A DNA stretch of 45,144 bases, from positions 523,677-568,820 of the forward strand of contig NZ_LMSG01000001.1 in assembly GCF_001428335.1 (NCBI RefSeq), read 5' to 3'. The position numbers and the translations under genes were made by a program. Of this stretch, positions 33,697 through 43,388 are shown piece after piece; within the stretch, counting starts at the first letter, position 1; each line of letters starts with the position of its first letter. Source of the stretch: Arthrobacter sp. Soil762. Lineage in GTDB: Bacteria > Actinomycetota > Actinomycetes > Actinomycetales > Micrococcaceae. Below the pieces are notes generated by a model. It saw only the letters and a program-made list of their open reading frames with translations. It ran no database searches and had not been told where the DNA came from.

Positions 33697-33906
33697 TCAG
33701 GGCTCAGTAGCCGTCCGCGGTTCAGGTTCAATGGCCCACGCGGCTTCGTGCAGGAAACTGGCCAGCCGCCGCTGGAAGCGGGCCAGTCTCCTGCGTGCGC
33801 GTCCGGCCTGTCGTGGTGCCACGACGGGGGCATCGGGCAAGGCGCTGCGGCTGTCGTTGTTTATGAGGTGGATGACTGCCCAAGCCATCATCAGCGAATT
33901 GTCCAT
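33697..33906 (-). CDS. Small basic hypothetical protein (69 aa)
   Basis: I do not recognise this protein. It begins MDNSLMMAWAVIHLINN, a short amphipathic or hydrophobic stretch. It continues with an Arg-rich helix RQAGRARRRLARFQRRLASF and ends EPEPRTATEP. The ATG at 33906 is preceded by AAGAAGAG at a good distance, whereas the longer frame is low-complexity and unlikely. It lies 59 bp downstream of the truncated aldo/keto reductase and may share its promoter. The start context supports a real gene, the lack of known relatives argues for caution. Confidence 0.45.
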   Translation of the reverse strand: MDNSLMMAWAVIHLINNDSRSALPDAPVVAPRQAGRARRRLARFQRRLASFLHEAAWAIEPEPRTATEP

Positions 33907-33965
33907 GGTTCTCTTCTTGTTCGGTGGGGCTGGCTCTCGGTCTGCACTTCCCCGGTGCGGATTGG

Positions 33966-34271
33966 CTACATTTGGCTGTGCGCGGCGACGGCGGGATCCC
34001 CGCCGGTGCGGGCGCCGGACTCCAGGTCCGTGATTTCGGCTACCTCCGCCGGCGTTAGCAATACGGCGGCAGCACCCAGGTTTTCCCGCATGCGAGCGGC
34101 CTGGACCGATTTCGGGATGACGATGGTGCCCTGGCTGAGATGCCACGCGAGCACAATCTGGGCAGGTGTGGCACCGTACTTGGTGGTGGTGTTTGCTCGA
34201 ACAGCCCTGCACGGGCGGGCTATGCATTCAACGCTAGGCACGCCGGCAGGCCGTGTCAGCAGGTAAGCCAT
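33966..34271 (-). pseudogene. Truncated aldo/keto reductase
   Basis: A 101-residue frame whose last ~75 residues are the C-terminus of an aldo/keto reductase: KYGATPAQIVLAWHLSQGTI, VIPKSV, RMRENLGAAAVLLTPAEVAE and TDLESGARTGGDP. The family is normally about 280 residues, and the catalytic Asp-Tyr-Lys-His part is missing. The first ~26 residues are not AKR-like. The ATG at 34271 has a perfect AAAAGGAGGGA before it, and a 17-bp operator lies 13 bp further up. It therefore looks like an internal deletion that kept promoter, start and frame. It is divergent from an MmyB-type regulator, the usual partner of such reductases. It is unlikely to be catalytically active. Confidence 0.7.
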
Positions 34272-34284
34272 TCCCTCCTTTTCC

Positions 34285-34301
34285 TAGGACTGGCAGTCCT
34301 A
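34285..34301. promoter_or_regulatory. Palindromic operator between AKR remnant and MmyB-type regulator
   Basis: TAGGACTGGCAGTCCTA is a perfect 17-bp palindrome between the two divergent starts. It is the natural candidate binding site of the adjacent helix-turn-helix protein. Confidence 0.6.
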
Positions 34302-34339
34302 CCTTCGTCACTGGAAAAGCGGGGACGCGGGCTTGGACA

Positions 34340-35254
34340 ATGGAAGACATGGGTCAGAGCGCTGAGTTTGGAAAGTTCCTGAAGGCAATGCGGTCGCGGC
34401 TGACGCCGGCGCAGGCCGGGATAGCCGCGACCTCCGGTGGCAGGCGCGTCCCCGGGCTGCGACGCGAGGAAATCGCGCGCCTGGCGGACGTGAGCACCGA
34501 CTACTACACGCGGCTCGAGCAGGGCCGGAACATCCACCCCTCCCGGGCGGTGATGGAATCAGTGGCGCGCGCCCTGCGCCTGGATCCCGGCGAGCAGGCG
34601 CACATGTTCGACCTTCTGGAAAACTGCGCGAAGTCCCAGCATTCACCCATTCCGGAACAGAGTGTTCGGCCGGCGCTCCGCCAACTCCTGGATGCCGTGG
34701 GCAACGTTCCCGCCCTGGTCCTGGGCCGGCGCACAGACGTTCTGGCCGGCAACCGCCTGGCGTTCCTTCTGCTTGCGGAATTCCCGGCCATGCCGGCAGC
34801 GGAGCGGAACCTCACCCGGTGGGTTTTCCTCGATCCGCGCTCCCACGATCTCTTCCGGGACTGGGAGACCGTGGCGGCCGAAGCCGTCGGGACCCTGCGC
34901 GCGGATATCGGCCGGCACCCCAACGACCCCTTGGCCAATCAACTCGTCGGCGAACTCGCAGTGCACAGCGAGCGCTTCCGCCAATGGTGGGCCGGACACC
35001 GGCTGGCCACAGGGTCCGCAGGCAGTGTTCGGCTGCACCATCCCGTCGTCGGGGACCTGGAACTGAACTTCGAAGACCTGACGCTTCCCGACGATTCAGA
35101 TCAGGTCCTGCGGGTGTATTCGGCGAAGCCGGACTCGCCGTCGGCCGATTCCCTGACCCTGCTCGGCAGCTTCGGCGCCGAAGTGCCGGCCGCCGCGGCT
35201 GCCCCTCGGGCCACAGAAGACACGGACGCGTCCGGCGCCAGCAAGGCGCCCTGA
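34340..35254 (+). CDS. MmyB-like helix-turn-helix regulator
   Basis: About 304 residues. An XRE-type helix-turn-helix with RRVPGLRREEIARLADVSTD and YYTRLEQGRNIHPSRAVMES (residues ~35-80) is followed by the MmyB ligand-binding (PAS-like) domain. That domain has the typical NVPALVLGRRTDVLAGNRLA, LTRWVFLDPRSHDLFRDW and the final VYSAKPDSPSADSLTLLG. I prefer ATG 34340 or ATG 34349 to the 29-residue longer frame, which would cover the promoter. This class usually represses or activates a divergent oxidoreductase, and here the divergent gene is a truncated aldo/keto reductase. A ~25-residue Ala/Thr/Ser tail is unusual but harmless. Confidence 0.85.
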   Translation: MEDMGQSAEFGKFLKAMRSRLTPAQAGIAATSGGRRVPGLRREEIARLADVSTDYYTRLEQGRNIHPSRAVMESVARALRLDPGEQAHMFDLLENCAKSQHSPIPEQSVRPALRQLLDAVGNVPALVLGRRTDVLAGNRLAFLLLAEFPAMPAAERNLTRWVFLDPRSHDLFRDWETVAAEAVGTLRADIGRHPNDPLANQLVGELAVHSERFRQWWAGHRLATGSAGSVRLHHPVVGDLELNFEDLTLPDDSDQVLRVYSAKPDSPSADSLTLLGSFGAEVPAAAAAPRATEDTDASGASKAP

Positions 35255-35385
35255 CTTCCGGAAGGACAGCGGGTCACATCCTGCGGCGGGCCTCTGTGAC
35301 AAGACCTGCCACCGGCCCCCGTGGTAGTCGTCGTAGGTCCGCCCGGGCTCTCCGGTGCGGATCTACACGACCCGAAGGATGGAAG

Positions 35386-36195
35386 ATGCGCAGCGCCACA
35401 CTAATGACCAGGAAGTCTTTGATAGTTGGATCCGGCCTGGGGCTGCTGGCACTTGTCACCGGCTGCAGCAGGTCCGCCGCCGGGGCGGCAGCACCCTCGC
35501 CGTCCGCCTCCGCAGCACCCCACGCCTGGTCCTACGACGGCGCCGAGGGTCCCGAACACTGGGGCGCCTTGAGCTCCGACTTCGGCTCCTGCTCGTCGGG
35601 CACCGCCCAGTCCCCCATCGACGTCGGCGGCGGTTCGGGCCTTTCCCCTGCGCCGCTGGCCCTAGCCTATTCCGCCTCCGAAGGCGAGATCACCGACAAT
35701 GGCCACACCACCGAGCTGCACGCCCTCACGGCCCAGGGCATCACGGTTGGCGGCAAGAAGTACGCCTTCAAGCAGCTGCACTTCCACGCCCCATCCGAGC
35801 ACACGCTGGACGGCGTCCGGCACGAGGCCGAGTTCCATTTCGTCCACCAGGCCGACGACGGCGGGCTGGCCGTCGTCGGGATCCTCGCCACAGTGGGGGC
35901 TCCCAATGCGGCGTGGGCGCCGTTCACGGAAGGCGTGCCGGCCGCAGCCGATGGGCAGAAGGTGCCAGCTGGCGTCGTGGACTTCCCGGCGCTGTTCCCG
36001 GCGTCGCTGGACCACTTCGCGTACGACGGCAGCCTGACCACTCCGCCCTGCTCGGAAGGCGTGCGCTGGCTGCTCCTCAAGACCCCCGTTGAGCTGGGAG
36101 CCGGACAGCTTGCCACACTTCGCGCGGCGCACGCGGGCAACAGCCGGCCGGTCCAGCCGCTCAACGGGAGGGACGTCGTCGCGGCGGACCAGTAG
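35386..36195 (+). CDS. Alpha-type carbonic anhydrase, predicted lipoprotein
   Basis: A 269-residue alpha-carbonic anhydrase that hydrates CO2 outside the membrane. A signal peptide ends in the lipobox LVTGC, with Cys27 as the lipid-bearing residue, followed by a Ser/Ala/Pro linker. The zinc ligands are His132 and His134 (QLHFHAPSEH) and His151 (EFHFVHQ). Other family marks are WSYDGAEGPEHWG, SPIDV, TDNGHTTEL and LTTPPCSEGVRWLLL. ATG 35386 follows GAAGGATGGAAG. The long frame upstream is a shadow of the regulator gene. It ends 4 bp before the convergent dehydratase gene. Confidence 0.9.
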   Translation: MRSATLMTRKSLIVGSGLGLLALVTGCSRSAAGAAAPSPSASAAPHAWSYDGAEGPEHWGALSSDFGSCSSGTAQSPIDVGGGSGLSPAPLALAYSASEGEITDNGHTTELHALTAQGITVGGKKYAFKQLHFHAPSEHTLDGVRHEAEFHFVHQADDGGLAVVGILATVGAPNAAWAPFTEGVPAAADGQKVPAGVVDFPALFPASLDHFAYDGSLTTPPCSEGVRWLLLKTPVELGAGQLATLRAAHAGNSRPVQPLNGRDVVAADQ

Positions 36196-36199
36196 AACC

Positions 36200-37132
36200 T
36201 CAGACCGTGGCGGGGTCCGTGTTGGCGCCGCAGAGGATCACGGCCACGCGTTCCCCGGCCGCCGGGACGTAGGCGCCGGAGTGCAGGGCGGCGAAGGCTG
36301 TGGCCGCGCCGTGCTCCACGATGATGCGGTAGTCCTCCCACAGCAGGGAGCGGGCGGCCACGATGTCCTCGTCGGAGACCAGCACGGCGCGGACACCGGT
36401 ACGGACGGCTACGTCGAAGCCGATCCGGCCGATCTGCCGGGCGCCCAGCGAGTCGGCGGCGATCCCGGAAACGGCCACATCCACCGGGGTCCCGGCCGCG
36501 AGCGCGGCGTGCAGGGAGGGCGTGTTTTCGGACTCGACGCCCACTACAGTGGCCCGGCCCTCGACGGCGGCTGCCACACCGGCCATGAGCCCGCCGCCGC
36601 CCACAGCCACCACCACGGTGTCCACGTCGCCCAGCTGCTCCAGCAGCTCGGTTCCGATGGTGCCGGCACCGGCTGCGATCTCGGGCTGGTCATATGCATG
36701 GCAGTAGACCGCGCCCGTCTCGGCGGCGTAAGCCATCGCGGCGTCGTAGGCCTCGGAGTATTCGACGCCGCGCTGGATCACGTTAGCGCCGATGTCCCAG
36801 AGCTTCTTGACCTTCACGGCCGGGGCGGTCTCGGGCACGAACACCGTGGCCGGGACCCCCACTTCCGTGGCCGCGTAGGCGTTGGCGAGGCCGGCGTTGC
36901 CGCCGGAGGCCACCACAATGCCGACCTCGTCCTTGAGTTCGCCGCGCTCCCGGCAGGCCAGGACCCGGTTGAACGCGCCCCTAGCCTTGAACGTGCCGGT
37001 GTGCTGCATGAACTCGCACTTAAGCCACACTTCGCCGGGGAATGGGCCTCGGTCAGCCGCCAGTACGGGCGTAACGCGGATCCTTCCGGCAATCCGGGCA
37101 GCGGCTTCGTCGACGTCGGTGCGTGTGATCAT
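36200..37132 (-). CDS. PLP-dependent serine/threonine dehydratase family protein
   Basis: A 310-residue fold-type II PLP enzyme that would deaminate threonine or serine to a 2-oxo acid. The PLP lysine is Lys49 in HTGTFKARGAFNRV. The phosphate and cofactor-binding loops are VVASGGNAGLANAYAA and VAVGGGGLMAGVAAAVEG, and the C-terminal VAVILCGANTDPATV is typical. It lacks the C-terminal ACT domain of biosynthetic IlvA, so it is of the catabolic or hydroxyamino-acid type. ATG 37132 has GAGGA seven bases upstream. Serine racemase or hydroxyaspartate dehydratase activity would look similar. The upstream gap (37133-37428) contains a nested hairpin (37221-37260) and no gene. Confidence 0.85.
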   Translation of the reverse strand: MITRTDVDEAAARIAGRIRVTPVLAADRGPFPGEVWLKCEFMQHTGTFKARGAFNRVLACRERGELKDEVGIVVASGGNAGLANAYAATEVGVPATVFVPETAPAVKVKKLWDIGANVIQRGVEYSEAYDAAMAYAAETGAVYCHAYDQPEIAAGAGTIGTELLEQLGDVDTVVVAVGGGGLMAGVAAAVEGRATVVGVESENTPSLHAALAAGTPVDVAVSGIAADSLGARQIGRIGFDVAVRTGVRAVLVSDEDIVAARSLLWEDYRIIVEHGAATAFAALHSGAYVPAAGERVAVILCGANTDPATV

Positions 37133-37428
37133 GGGGAAATCCTCGTTCCGGGGTGGGGCTGGGTTCAACGTTCAGGCTATCGCCCCCGTGGTGTCGCCGT
37201 CGTTCCGTCCCAGCGGCTCGGCGCAAAGGCGTCCCAAAGAGAGAAATGGGCCGTTTGCGCGGGCCCGGGTTCGCGGCATGCCCGATTACCAGCCCTGCTG
37301 CCGGTCGTGTTCCACCGTGGGTCCTTGGTTGTTTCGGTCCCGGGTGGCCAGTCAGGTCTTTGCCGGCCGCGGAAAGATGTGGTTGAAAAGGTCCGTCCGG
37401 GCGTTTTCCCAGGGCCGCTTGAATTTTG

Positions 37429-38028
37429 TTAACCGATGAAGGTGACGAGGTCTTCGCAGAAGTCGCGTCCTGCCGTGTCCGCTTGCCCGTGACTGGCCGT
37501 CTCGCCGAGGTCCCTAATGAACTCGTCGTCGGAGGGGTCAGCAGGCGTGCCGCCGTGATCCATGAGGATCGCGAACCTGAATGTACCCGTGTCCATGAAG
37601 AGACGCGTACCGTCCGGGCCGTAGACCTTCTGGACGCCAGAGACGGCGATCTCGACGGTCAGGGTGCCATCGCCGTTGTCGGTGATTTTGTGGTCCCGTG
37701 CCTGGCCTGACTCCGTGATCGTGTAGGTCTGCTCGTTCAGGGTGTTTGTCCACACATCGGTTGAGCGGATCGGACCCCCTCCGTATGCGAGACCGTCGCC
37801 GTGATGAACGAAGAGGAACATCCCCTCGGCGTGCCTGTCGTGTCGCACCGGGAAGTCTACGATCCCGGCGCAGAATCCGGGGAATTCTTCCTGGGCAATG
37901 GCGCTGCTGGAATCCGTAAAGTGGTCGTGCTCGAGCGGCCGCGCCGCCAACGCAGGGGCAGCCGATGCGATCGAGATTCCGATCGCGGAGATCACCGCGC
38001 CCAAGGTGGCGAGTACCTTGTGCTTCAT
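37429..38028 (-). CDS. Secreted protein of unknown function
   Basis: A 199-residue protein with a clear Sec signal peptide (MKHKVLATLGAVISAIGISI, cleavage after about APALA at residue 28). The mature part contains two widely spaced cysteines (FCAG and FCEDL near the end), likely a disulfide. It has a beta-rich pattern (DNGDGTLTVEIAVSGVQKVY, GTFRFAILMDHGG) and many Asp/Gly residues. I do not recognise the family. The start has GAGGAGG directly before it. It stands alone on the minus strand, with an unassigned 386-bp gap upstream. Confidence 0.7.
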   Translation of the reverse strand: MKHKVLATLGAVISAIGISIASAAPALAARPLEHDHFTDSSSAIAQEEFPGFCAGIVDFPVRHDRHAEGMFLFVHHGDGLAYGGGPIRSTDVWTNTLNEQTYTITESGQARDHKITDNGDGTLTVEIAVSGVQKVYGPDGTRLFMDTGTFRFAILMDHGGTPADPSDDEFIRDLGETASHGQADTAGRDFCEDLVTFIG

Positions 38029-38414
38029 CTCATCCTCCTCGATTAGTGGCCCGCAGCAGCGAGCCAGAGATCATCTGTTCGTTGCTTGGGTGGGGATCGA
38101 CGTAGAGCAGGCAACCATGGCCAGGGAATTCAGAAGCATCAAGCACAAGACAATGAGTTTGAGATTCGCCTGTGATGCCGCTCCGCCACTTTTCACAAGG
38201 GGCACCTCCACACCAAGAATGTGTCCGGAGCCCAGATCAGCGGAGTTTTCTGATGGGGGAAACGCTACTCTCAGGGCGCCGTTGGCACCAGAGTTCGACA
38301 TGAGTGACACATTCCGGTCCGTCCTCGATTCAGGTTCATGCTGTCTAGCCTTAACCGGCCGTCGCAGCGCCTATCGCCCGAAATATCCCTGCGGGCGCCG
38401 GTGTTGCCCCGGAT
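38029..38414. other. Intergenic stretch without a supported gene
   Basis: Between the secreted protein and the NADP-binding oxidoreductase. A 79-aa minus-strand frame with a hydrophobic segment exists but has no ribosome-binding site or family likeness. I see no clear promoter or repeat. Confidence 0.5.
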
Positions 38415-39056
38415 ATGACAACCATCGGAATCATCGGAGCAGGACACATTGGCAGCGAGGTTGCCCGCAAAGCGGTGGAACTCGGCTACGACGTGGTGAT
38501 CAGCAATTCCCGCGGCCCCGAAACGCTGGCCGCACTCGTGGCAGAACTGGGACCCCGTGCCCGGGCCGCGACGCCGGCCGAAGCGGCAGCGGCGGGCGAT
38601 TTCGCCGTCGTGACCATTCCTTTCAGGAGCCTCGGCAGCATCCCCGTGGAGCCGCTCGCGGGGAAGATCGTGATCGATACCGGCAACTACTACTGGAAGC
38701 GCGATGGCCATGTTCCGGCCCTCGACTCCGGCGAAACCACGTCCTCCGCTCTGGTGCAGGAACACCTGCCCACGTCCAAGGTGGCGAAGGGCTTCAACCA
38801 CATCCGGTACAGCGAGGTCACCACGGACGGCACGCCTCCCGGCACCCCGAACCGCCGCGCCCTGGCCACCGCGAGCGACTACGCCGAGGCCAGCGAGCTC
38901 GTGACGAGGCTGTATGACGAGTTCGGCTTCGACACGGTGGACCTCGGCCCGCTCTCGGAGAGCTGGCGCGCGGAACCGGGCCGTCCGGCGAATGTGGTGC
39001 GGCAGAACGCCGCTGAACTCAGCGAGACCCTGGCCAAGGCGCCGCGGACCGTCTGA
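38415..39056 (+). CDS. NADPH-dependent F420-reductase-like oxidoreductase
   Basis: A 213-residue single-domain Rossmann protein of the NADP oxidoreductase, coenzyme F420-dependent family. The dinucleotide motif GIIGAGHIGSEVARKAVELG is at residues 5-24, with NSRGPETL providing the expected NADP-phosphate contacts. VVTIPFRSLGSIPVE, VIDTGNYYWKRDG and KGFNHIRYSEV follow. Small members of this family often reduce other substrates than F420, so the substrate is open. The ribosome-binding site is weak (GGAT). It is flanked by intergenic regions and probably transcribed alone. Confidence 0.75.
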   Translation: MTTIGIIGAGHIGSEVARKAVELGYDVVISNSRGPETLAALVAELGPRARAATPAEAAAAGDFAVVTIPFRSLGSIPVEPLAGKIVIDTGNYYWKRDGHVPALDSGETTSSALVQEHLPTSKVAKGFNHIRYSEVTTDGTPPGTPNRRALATASDYAEASELVTRLYDEFGFDTVDLGPLSESWRAEPGRPANVVRQNAAELSETLAKAPRTV

Positions 39057-39302
39057 CGTTTGGCGGGCGGTGCTGGCCTGCGGTAATTAATCCATTCGGC
39101 CGTCCGGGAGAGTGCACCGGCGTCGGCGTCGCGGAAGGCCCGGACTCAGCCGCGGGGCCGGTACCAGAACTACCTCGATCCCCTGTATTCCCGCAGATCT
39201 TTTAGGCTGCCCACAGGTCCGTGGGGGCCATTCCTTTCTACAATTTAAGTGGCGGCATAGGCGGCAATCAGCCGAACCGGCCGCACCACAAGGAGGACCG
39301 CA

Positions 39303-39479
39303 ATGGGTTTGGGTGACAGGATCCACAACGCCGCGGAGAGGCTTCACGGCAAGGGAAAGAAGGCCGCCGGTGAGGTCAGCGGAAACGACCGCATGAGGGC
39401 AGAAGGCAAGGCCCGCGCAGTCCGGGCCGACCTCAAGCAAGCCGGCGAAAAGATCAGGCACGCCTTCAAGCGGCACTGA
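39303..39479 (+). CDS. CsbD family stress protein (58 aa)
   Basis: A small, highly charged protein starting MGLGDRIHNAAERLHGKGKK and continuing AAGEVSGNDRMRAEGKARAV. This is the CsbD/YjbJ pattern of a helical stress-response protein (general stress regulon in Bacillus), biochemical role unknown. A perfect AAGGAGG lies before the ATG, and a strong terminator follows directly. It forms a complete one-gene unit. Confidence 0.8.
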   Translation: MGLGDRIHNAAERLHGKGKKAAGEVSGNDRMRAEGKARAVRADLKQAGEKIRHAFKRH

Positions 39480-39491
39480 ATACGATCAATC

Positions 39492-39523
39492 GAACGGGCG
39501 GCCCTGCCAGGAGCCGCCCGTTC
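39492..39523 (+). terminator. Rho-independent terminator after csbD-like gene
   Basis: A perfect 11-bp stem (GAACGGGCGGC and complement), a 10-nt loop, then TTT. It lies 12 bp after the stop. Confidence 0.8.
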
Positions 39524-39581
39524 TTTATGCCCGGTCGGGAAGAGTTTGCTGTCCCCACCCCCTCCCAACCCACACACCCCC

Positions 39582-39610
39582 TTGACTCCCGCCCCCACCT
39601 TCCCTAGACT
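39582..39610 (+). promoter_or_regulatory. Predicted hyi operon promoter
   Basis: TTGACT (39582-39587), a 17-bp spacer and TAGACT (39605-39610). The first operator begins at the last base of the -10 box. Confidence 0.65.
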
Positions 39611-39647
39611 TTTCATAAAGCAGAATCTAAATTCCACAAAGCGGAAA
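39610..39647. promoter_or_regulatory. Tandem IclR-type operator pair in front of hyi
   Basis: TTTTCATAAAGCAGAAT (39610-39626) and ATTCCACAAAGCGGAAA (39631-39647) start 21 bp apart and cover about -7 to +31 of the predicted transcript. This is the clearest repressor arrangement in the window. Confidence 0.75.
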
Positions 39648-39705
39648 CTTGAGAGAGCCAAGCAAGCCGGAAGATAGATCAAAGCCCTCCTCGGAAGGAC
39701 CTACG

Positions 39706-40506
39706 ATGACGTACACAGTGAACTGCTCCATCCTCTTGACGGAGCTTCCCCTGCTCGAGCGCCCCGCCGCCGCGAAGGCTGCCGGCTTTGACGCCGTTGA
39801 GTTCTGGTGGCCCTTCGACACCTCCGTCCCCACGGACGCCCAGGTCACCGGGTTTGAGAACGCCATCAAGGATGCCGGCGTCCAGCTCACGGGCCTGAAC
39901 TTCAACGCCGGCAACATGCCCGGCGGCGACCGCGGCCTGGTCTCCTGGCCCGCACGTTCCACCGAATTCCTGGACAACATCGACGTCGTTGCCGGCATCG
40001 GTGAGCGCCTCGGCTGCAAGGCGTTCAATGCCCTCTACGGCAACCGCGTCGACGGCGAATCGGCCGAAAAGCAGGACGCCATCGGCGCCGAAAATCTCGC
40101 CGCGGCCGCTGCCGGTGTCGCAGGCATCGGCGGCACCGTCCTCCTCGAACCCGTCAGCGGCGCACCCAGGTACCCGCTCCTCACGGCAGCGGACGCCCTT
40201 AAGGTGATCGCCCGCGTCAATGCGGAATCCGGCGCAGAGAACGTCAAGCTCCTCGCGGACTTCTACCACCTGGCAGTCAACGGGGACGACGTCGCAGCCG
40301 TCATCGAAAACCACGCCAAGGACTTCGGCCACATCCAGATCGCCGACAACCCCGGCCGCGGGGCTCCCGGAACCGGCGAGCTTCCCCTCGGCGAATGGAT
40401 CGCCCGCAGCCGCGAACTCGGCTACGACGGCTACATCGGCCTCGAATACAAGGAACCGGCGGAAACCGCGTTCAGCTGGGCCATCCGCCAGCGGGCCAGC
40501 CGCTAA
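39706..40506 (+). CDS. hyi: Hydroxypyruvate isomerase
   Basis: A 266-residue TIM-barrel isomerase that interconverts hydroxypyruvate and tartronate semialdehyde. Typical stretches are NCSILLTELPLLERPAAAKA, GFDAVEFWWPF, NFNAGNMPGGDRGL, LLEPVSGAPRYPL with a metal-site glutamate, LLADFYHLAVNGDD, HIQIADNPGRGAPGTGE and YIGLEYKE. The length is as for E. coli Hyi. ATG 39706 follows GGAAGGA at seven bases. It is the first gene of the hyi-glxR-gcl-glycerate kinase-allB run, under a promoter with paired operators. It acts with Gcl and GlxR to handle the product of glyoxylate carboligation. Confidence 0.92.
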   Translation: MTYTVNCSILLTELPLLERPAAAKAAGFDAVEFWWPFDTSVPTDAQVTGFENAIKDAGVQLTGLNFNAGNMPGGDRGLVSWPARSTEFLDNIDVVAGIGERLGCKAFNALYGNRVDGESAEKQDAIGAENLAAAAAGVAGIGGTVLLEPVSGAPRYPLLTAADALKVIARVNAESGAENVKLLADFYHLAVNGDDVAAVIENHAKDFGHIQIADNPGRGAPGTGELPLGEWIARSRELGYDGYIGLEYKEPAETAFSWAIRQRASR

Positions 40507-40519
40507 CCACCCCCAGCAC

Positions 40520-40534
40520 CACCACAGACTTTCA
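40520..40534 (+). repeat. 15-bp leader repeat before glxR (second copy at 41558-41572)
   Basis: CACCACAGACTTTCA occurs shortly before the ribosome-binding sites of both glxR and gcl. It may be a conserved leader or a local duplication. Confidence 0.55.
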
Positions 40535-40548
40535 GTAAAGGAACCACA

Positions 40549-41427
40549 ATGAGCAACGTTGCAGTCATCGGACTCGGAATCATGGGCCTCCCCATGGCCA
40601 TCAACCTCGTCAAGGCCGGCCACACCGTCACCGGCTTCAACCGCAGCCAGGACAAGATCGACAAGCTCGTCTCCGAAGGCGGCAAGGGTGCCACGAGCAT
40701 CGCCGACGCCGTCAAGGACGCCGACGTCGTCATCACCATGGTGCCGGACTCCCCCGACGTCGAGGGCGTAGTCAGCGGCCCGGAGGGCGTCTTCGCCAAC
40801 GCGAAGAAGGGCACCATCTGGATCGACGCATCCAGCATCCGCCCGGACGTCGCCAAGCGCCTATCCGCAGAGGCAACCGCAGCCGGCATCCGCCCCCTCG
40901 ACGCCCCGGTCTCCGGCGGCGAACAGGGCGCCATCAACGCCGTTCTCTCCATCATGGTGGGCGGCGAGGCAGCCGACTTCGAGGCAGCACAGCCGGTCCT
41001 CACCGCCGTCGGCAAGACCATCGTCCACGTTGGCCCCGCCGGCTCCGGCCAGACCGTCAAGGCAGCCAACCAGCTGATCGTGGCCGTCAACATCCAGGTC
41101 CTCGGCGAAGCGATCGCCTTCCTTGAGGCCTACGGCGTGGATACCGACGCAGCCCTCAAGGTCCTCGGCGGCGGCCTGGCCGGCTCCAAGGTCCTCGACC
41201 AGAAGGGCCAGAAGATGCTGGACCGCAACTTCGACCCCGGCTTCCGTCTGGCCCTCCACCACAAGGACCTCGGCATCGTCACCTCGGCAGCCCGCGAAGC
41301 CAACGTCGCCGTCCCCCTCGGCGCCGTCGTCGCACAGCTCGTCGCCGCAACCGTCAACCAGGGCGACGGCGGCCTCGACCACTCCGGCCTCTTCAAGCAG
41401 GTCCTGCAGCTCAGCGGCCGCAAGTAG
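40549..41427 (+). CDS. glxR: 2-Hydroxy-3-oxopropionate (tartronate semialdehyde) reductase
   Basis: A 292-residue beta-hydroxyacid dehydrogenase that reduces tartronate semialdehyde to D-glycerate with NAD(P)H. The nucleotide motif GLGIMGLPMAINL is at residues 8-20, with Asn31-Arg32-Ser33 after the second strand. The substrate motif DAPVSGGEQGA is at about 118-128 and the catalytic lysine is Lys171 in GQTVKAANQL. The length is normal. AAAGGA precedes the ATG. It lies 42 bp after hyi and 156 bp before gcl in the same operon, consistent with the Gcl pathway. Confidence 0.93.
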   Translation: MSNVAVIGLGIMGLPMAINLVKAGHTVTGFNRSQDKIDKLVSEGGKGATSIADAVKDADVVITMVPDSPDVEGVVSGPEGVFANAKKGTIWIDASSIRPDVAKRLSAEATAAGIRPLDAPVSGGEQGAINAVLSIMVGGEAADFEAAQPVLTAVGKTIVHVGPAGSGQTVKAANQLIVAVNIQVLGEAIAFLEAYGVDTDAALKVLGGGLAGSKVLDQKGQKMLDRNFDPGFRLALHHKDLGIVTSAAREANVAVPLGAVVAQLVAATVNQGDGGLDHSGLFKQVLQLSGRK

Positions 41428-41473
41428 GAGCAGCCCCCGAAACGGGGCACTTCGACACGGACACGCCGGCCGC

Positions 41474-41490
41474 CGTCGTAATTTACGACG
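41474..41490. promoter_or_regulatory. 17-bp palindrome between glxR and gcl
   Basis: CGTCGTAATTTACGACG is perfectly symmetric, with 8-bp arms around one base, 94 bp before gcl. It does not match the shared operator. It could be a separate binding site or a small RNA hairpin. Confidence 0.4.
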
Positions 41491-41583
41491 ACGACTCCCC
41501 CAAAGCGCCCCGCGACAGTTCGCCGGGCCTCCCCTCAGCACACCCAAAAACAGGCTTCACCACAGACTTTCAAGGAGTACACA

Positions 41584-43362
<1,779 letters not shown>

Positions 43363-43388
43363 CGTAAACAATGGAAGGAGGTACCGGA

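Noticed and set aside
34819..35385. Upstream extension of the carbonic anhydrase frame
   Set aside because: It overlaps the MmyB-type regulator in another frame. The lipoprotein signal and ribosome-binding site fix the start at 35386.
37221..37260. Nested hairpin (GCGCAAA...TTTGCGC) before the PLP dehydratase
   Set aside because: The arms are short and interrupted, and no T-run or known motif is present. I note it only as structure in the gap.
38071..38310. A 79-codon minus-strand frame with a hydrophobic stretch ending near a cysteine
   Set aside because: No ribosome-binding site, the hydrophobic part is C-terminal rather than a signal peptide, and there is no family match.
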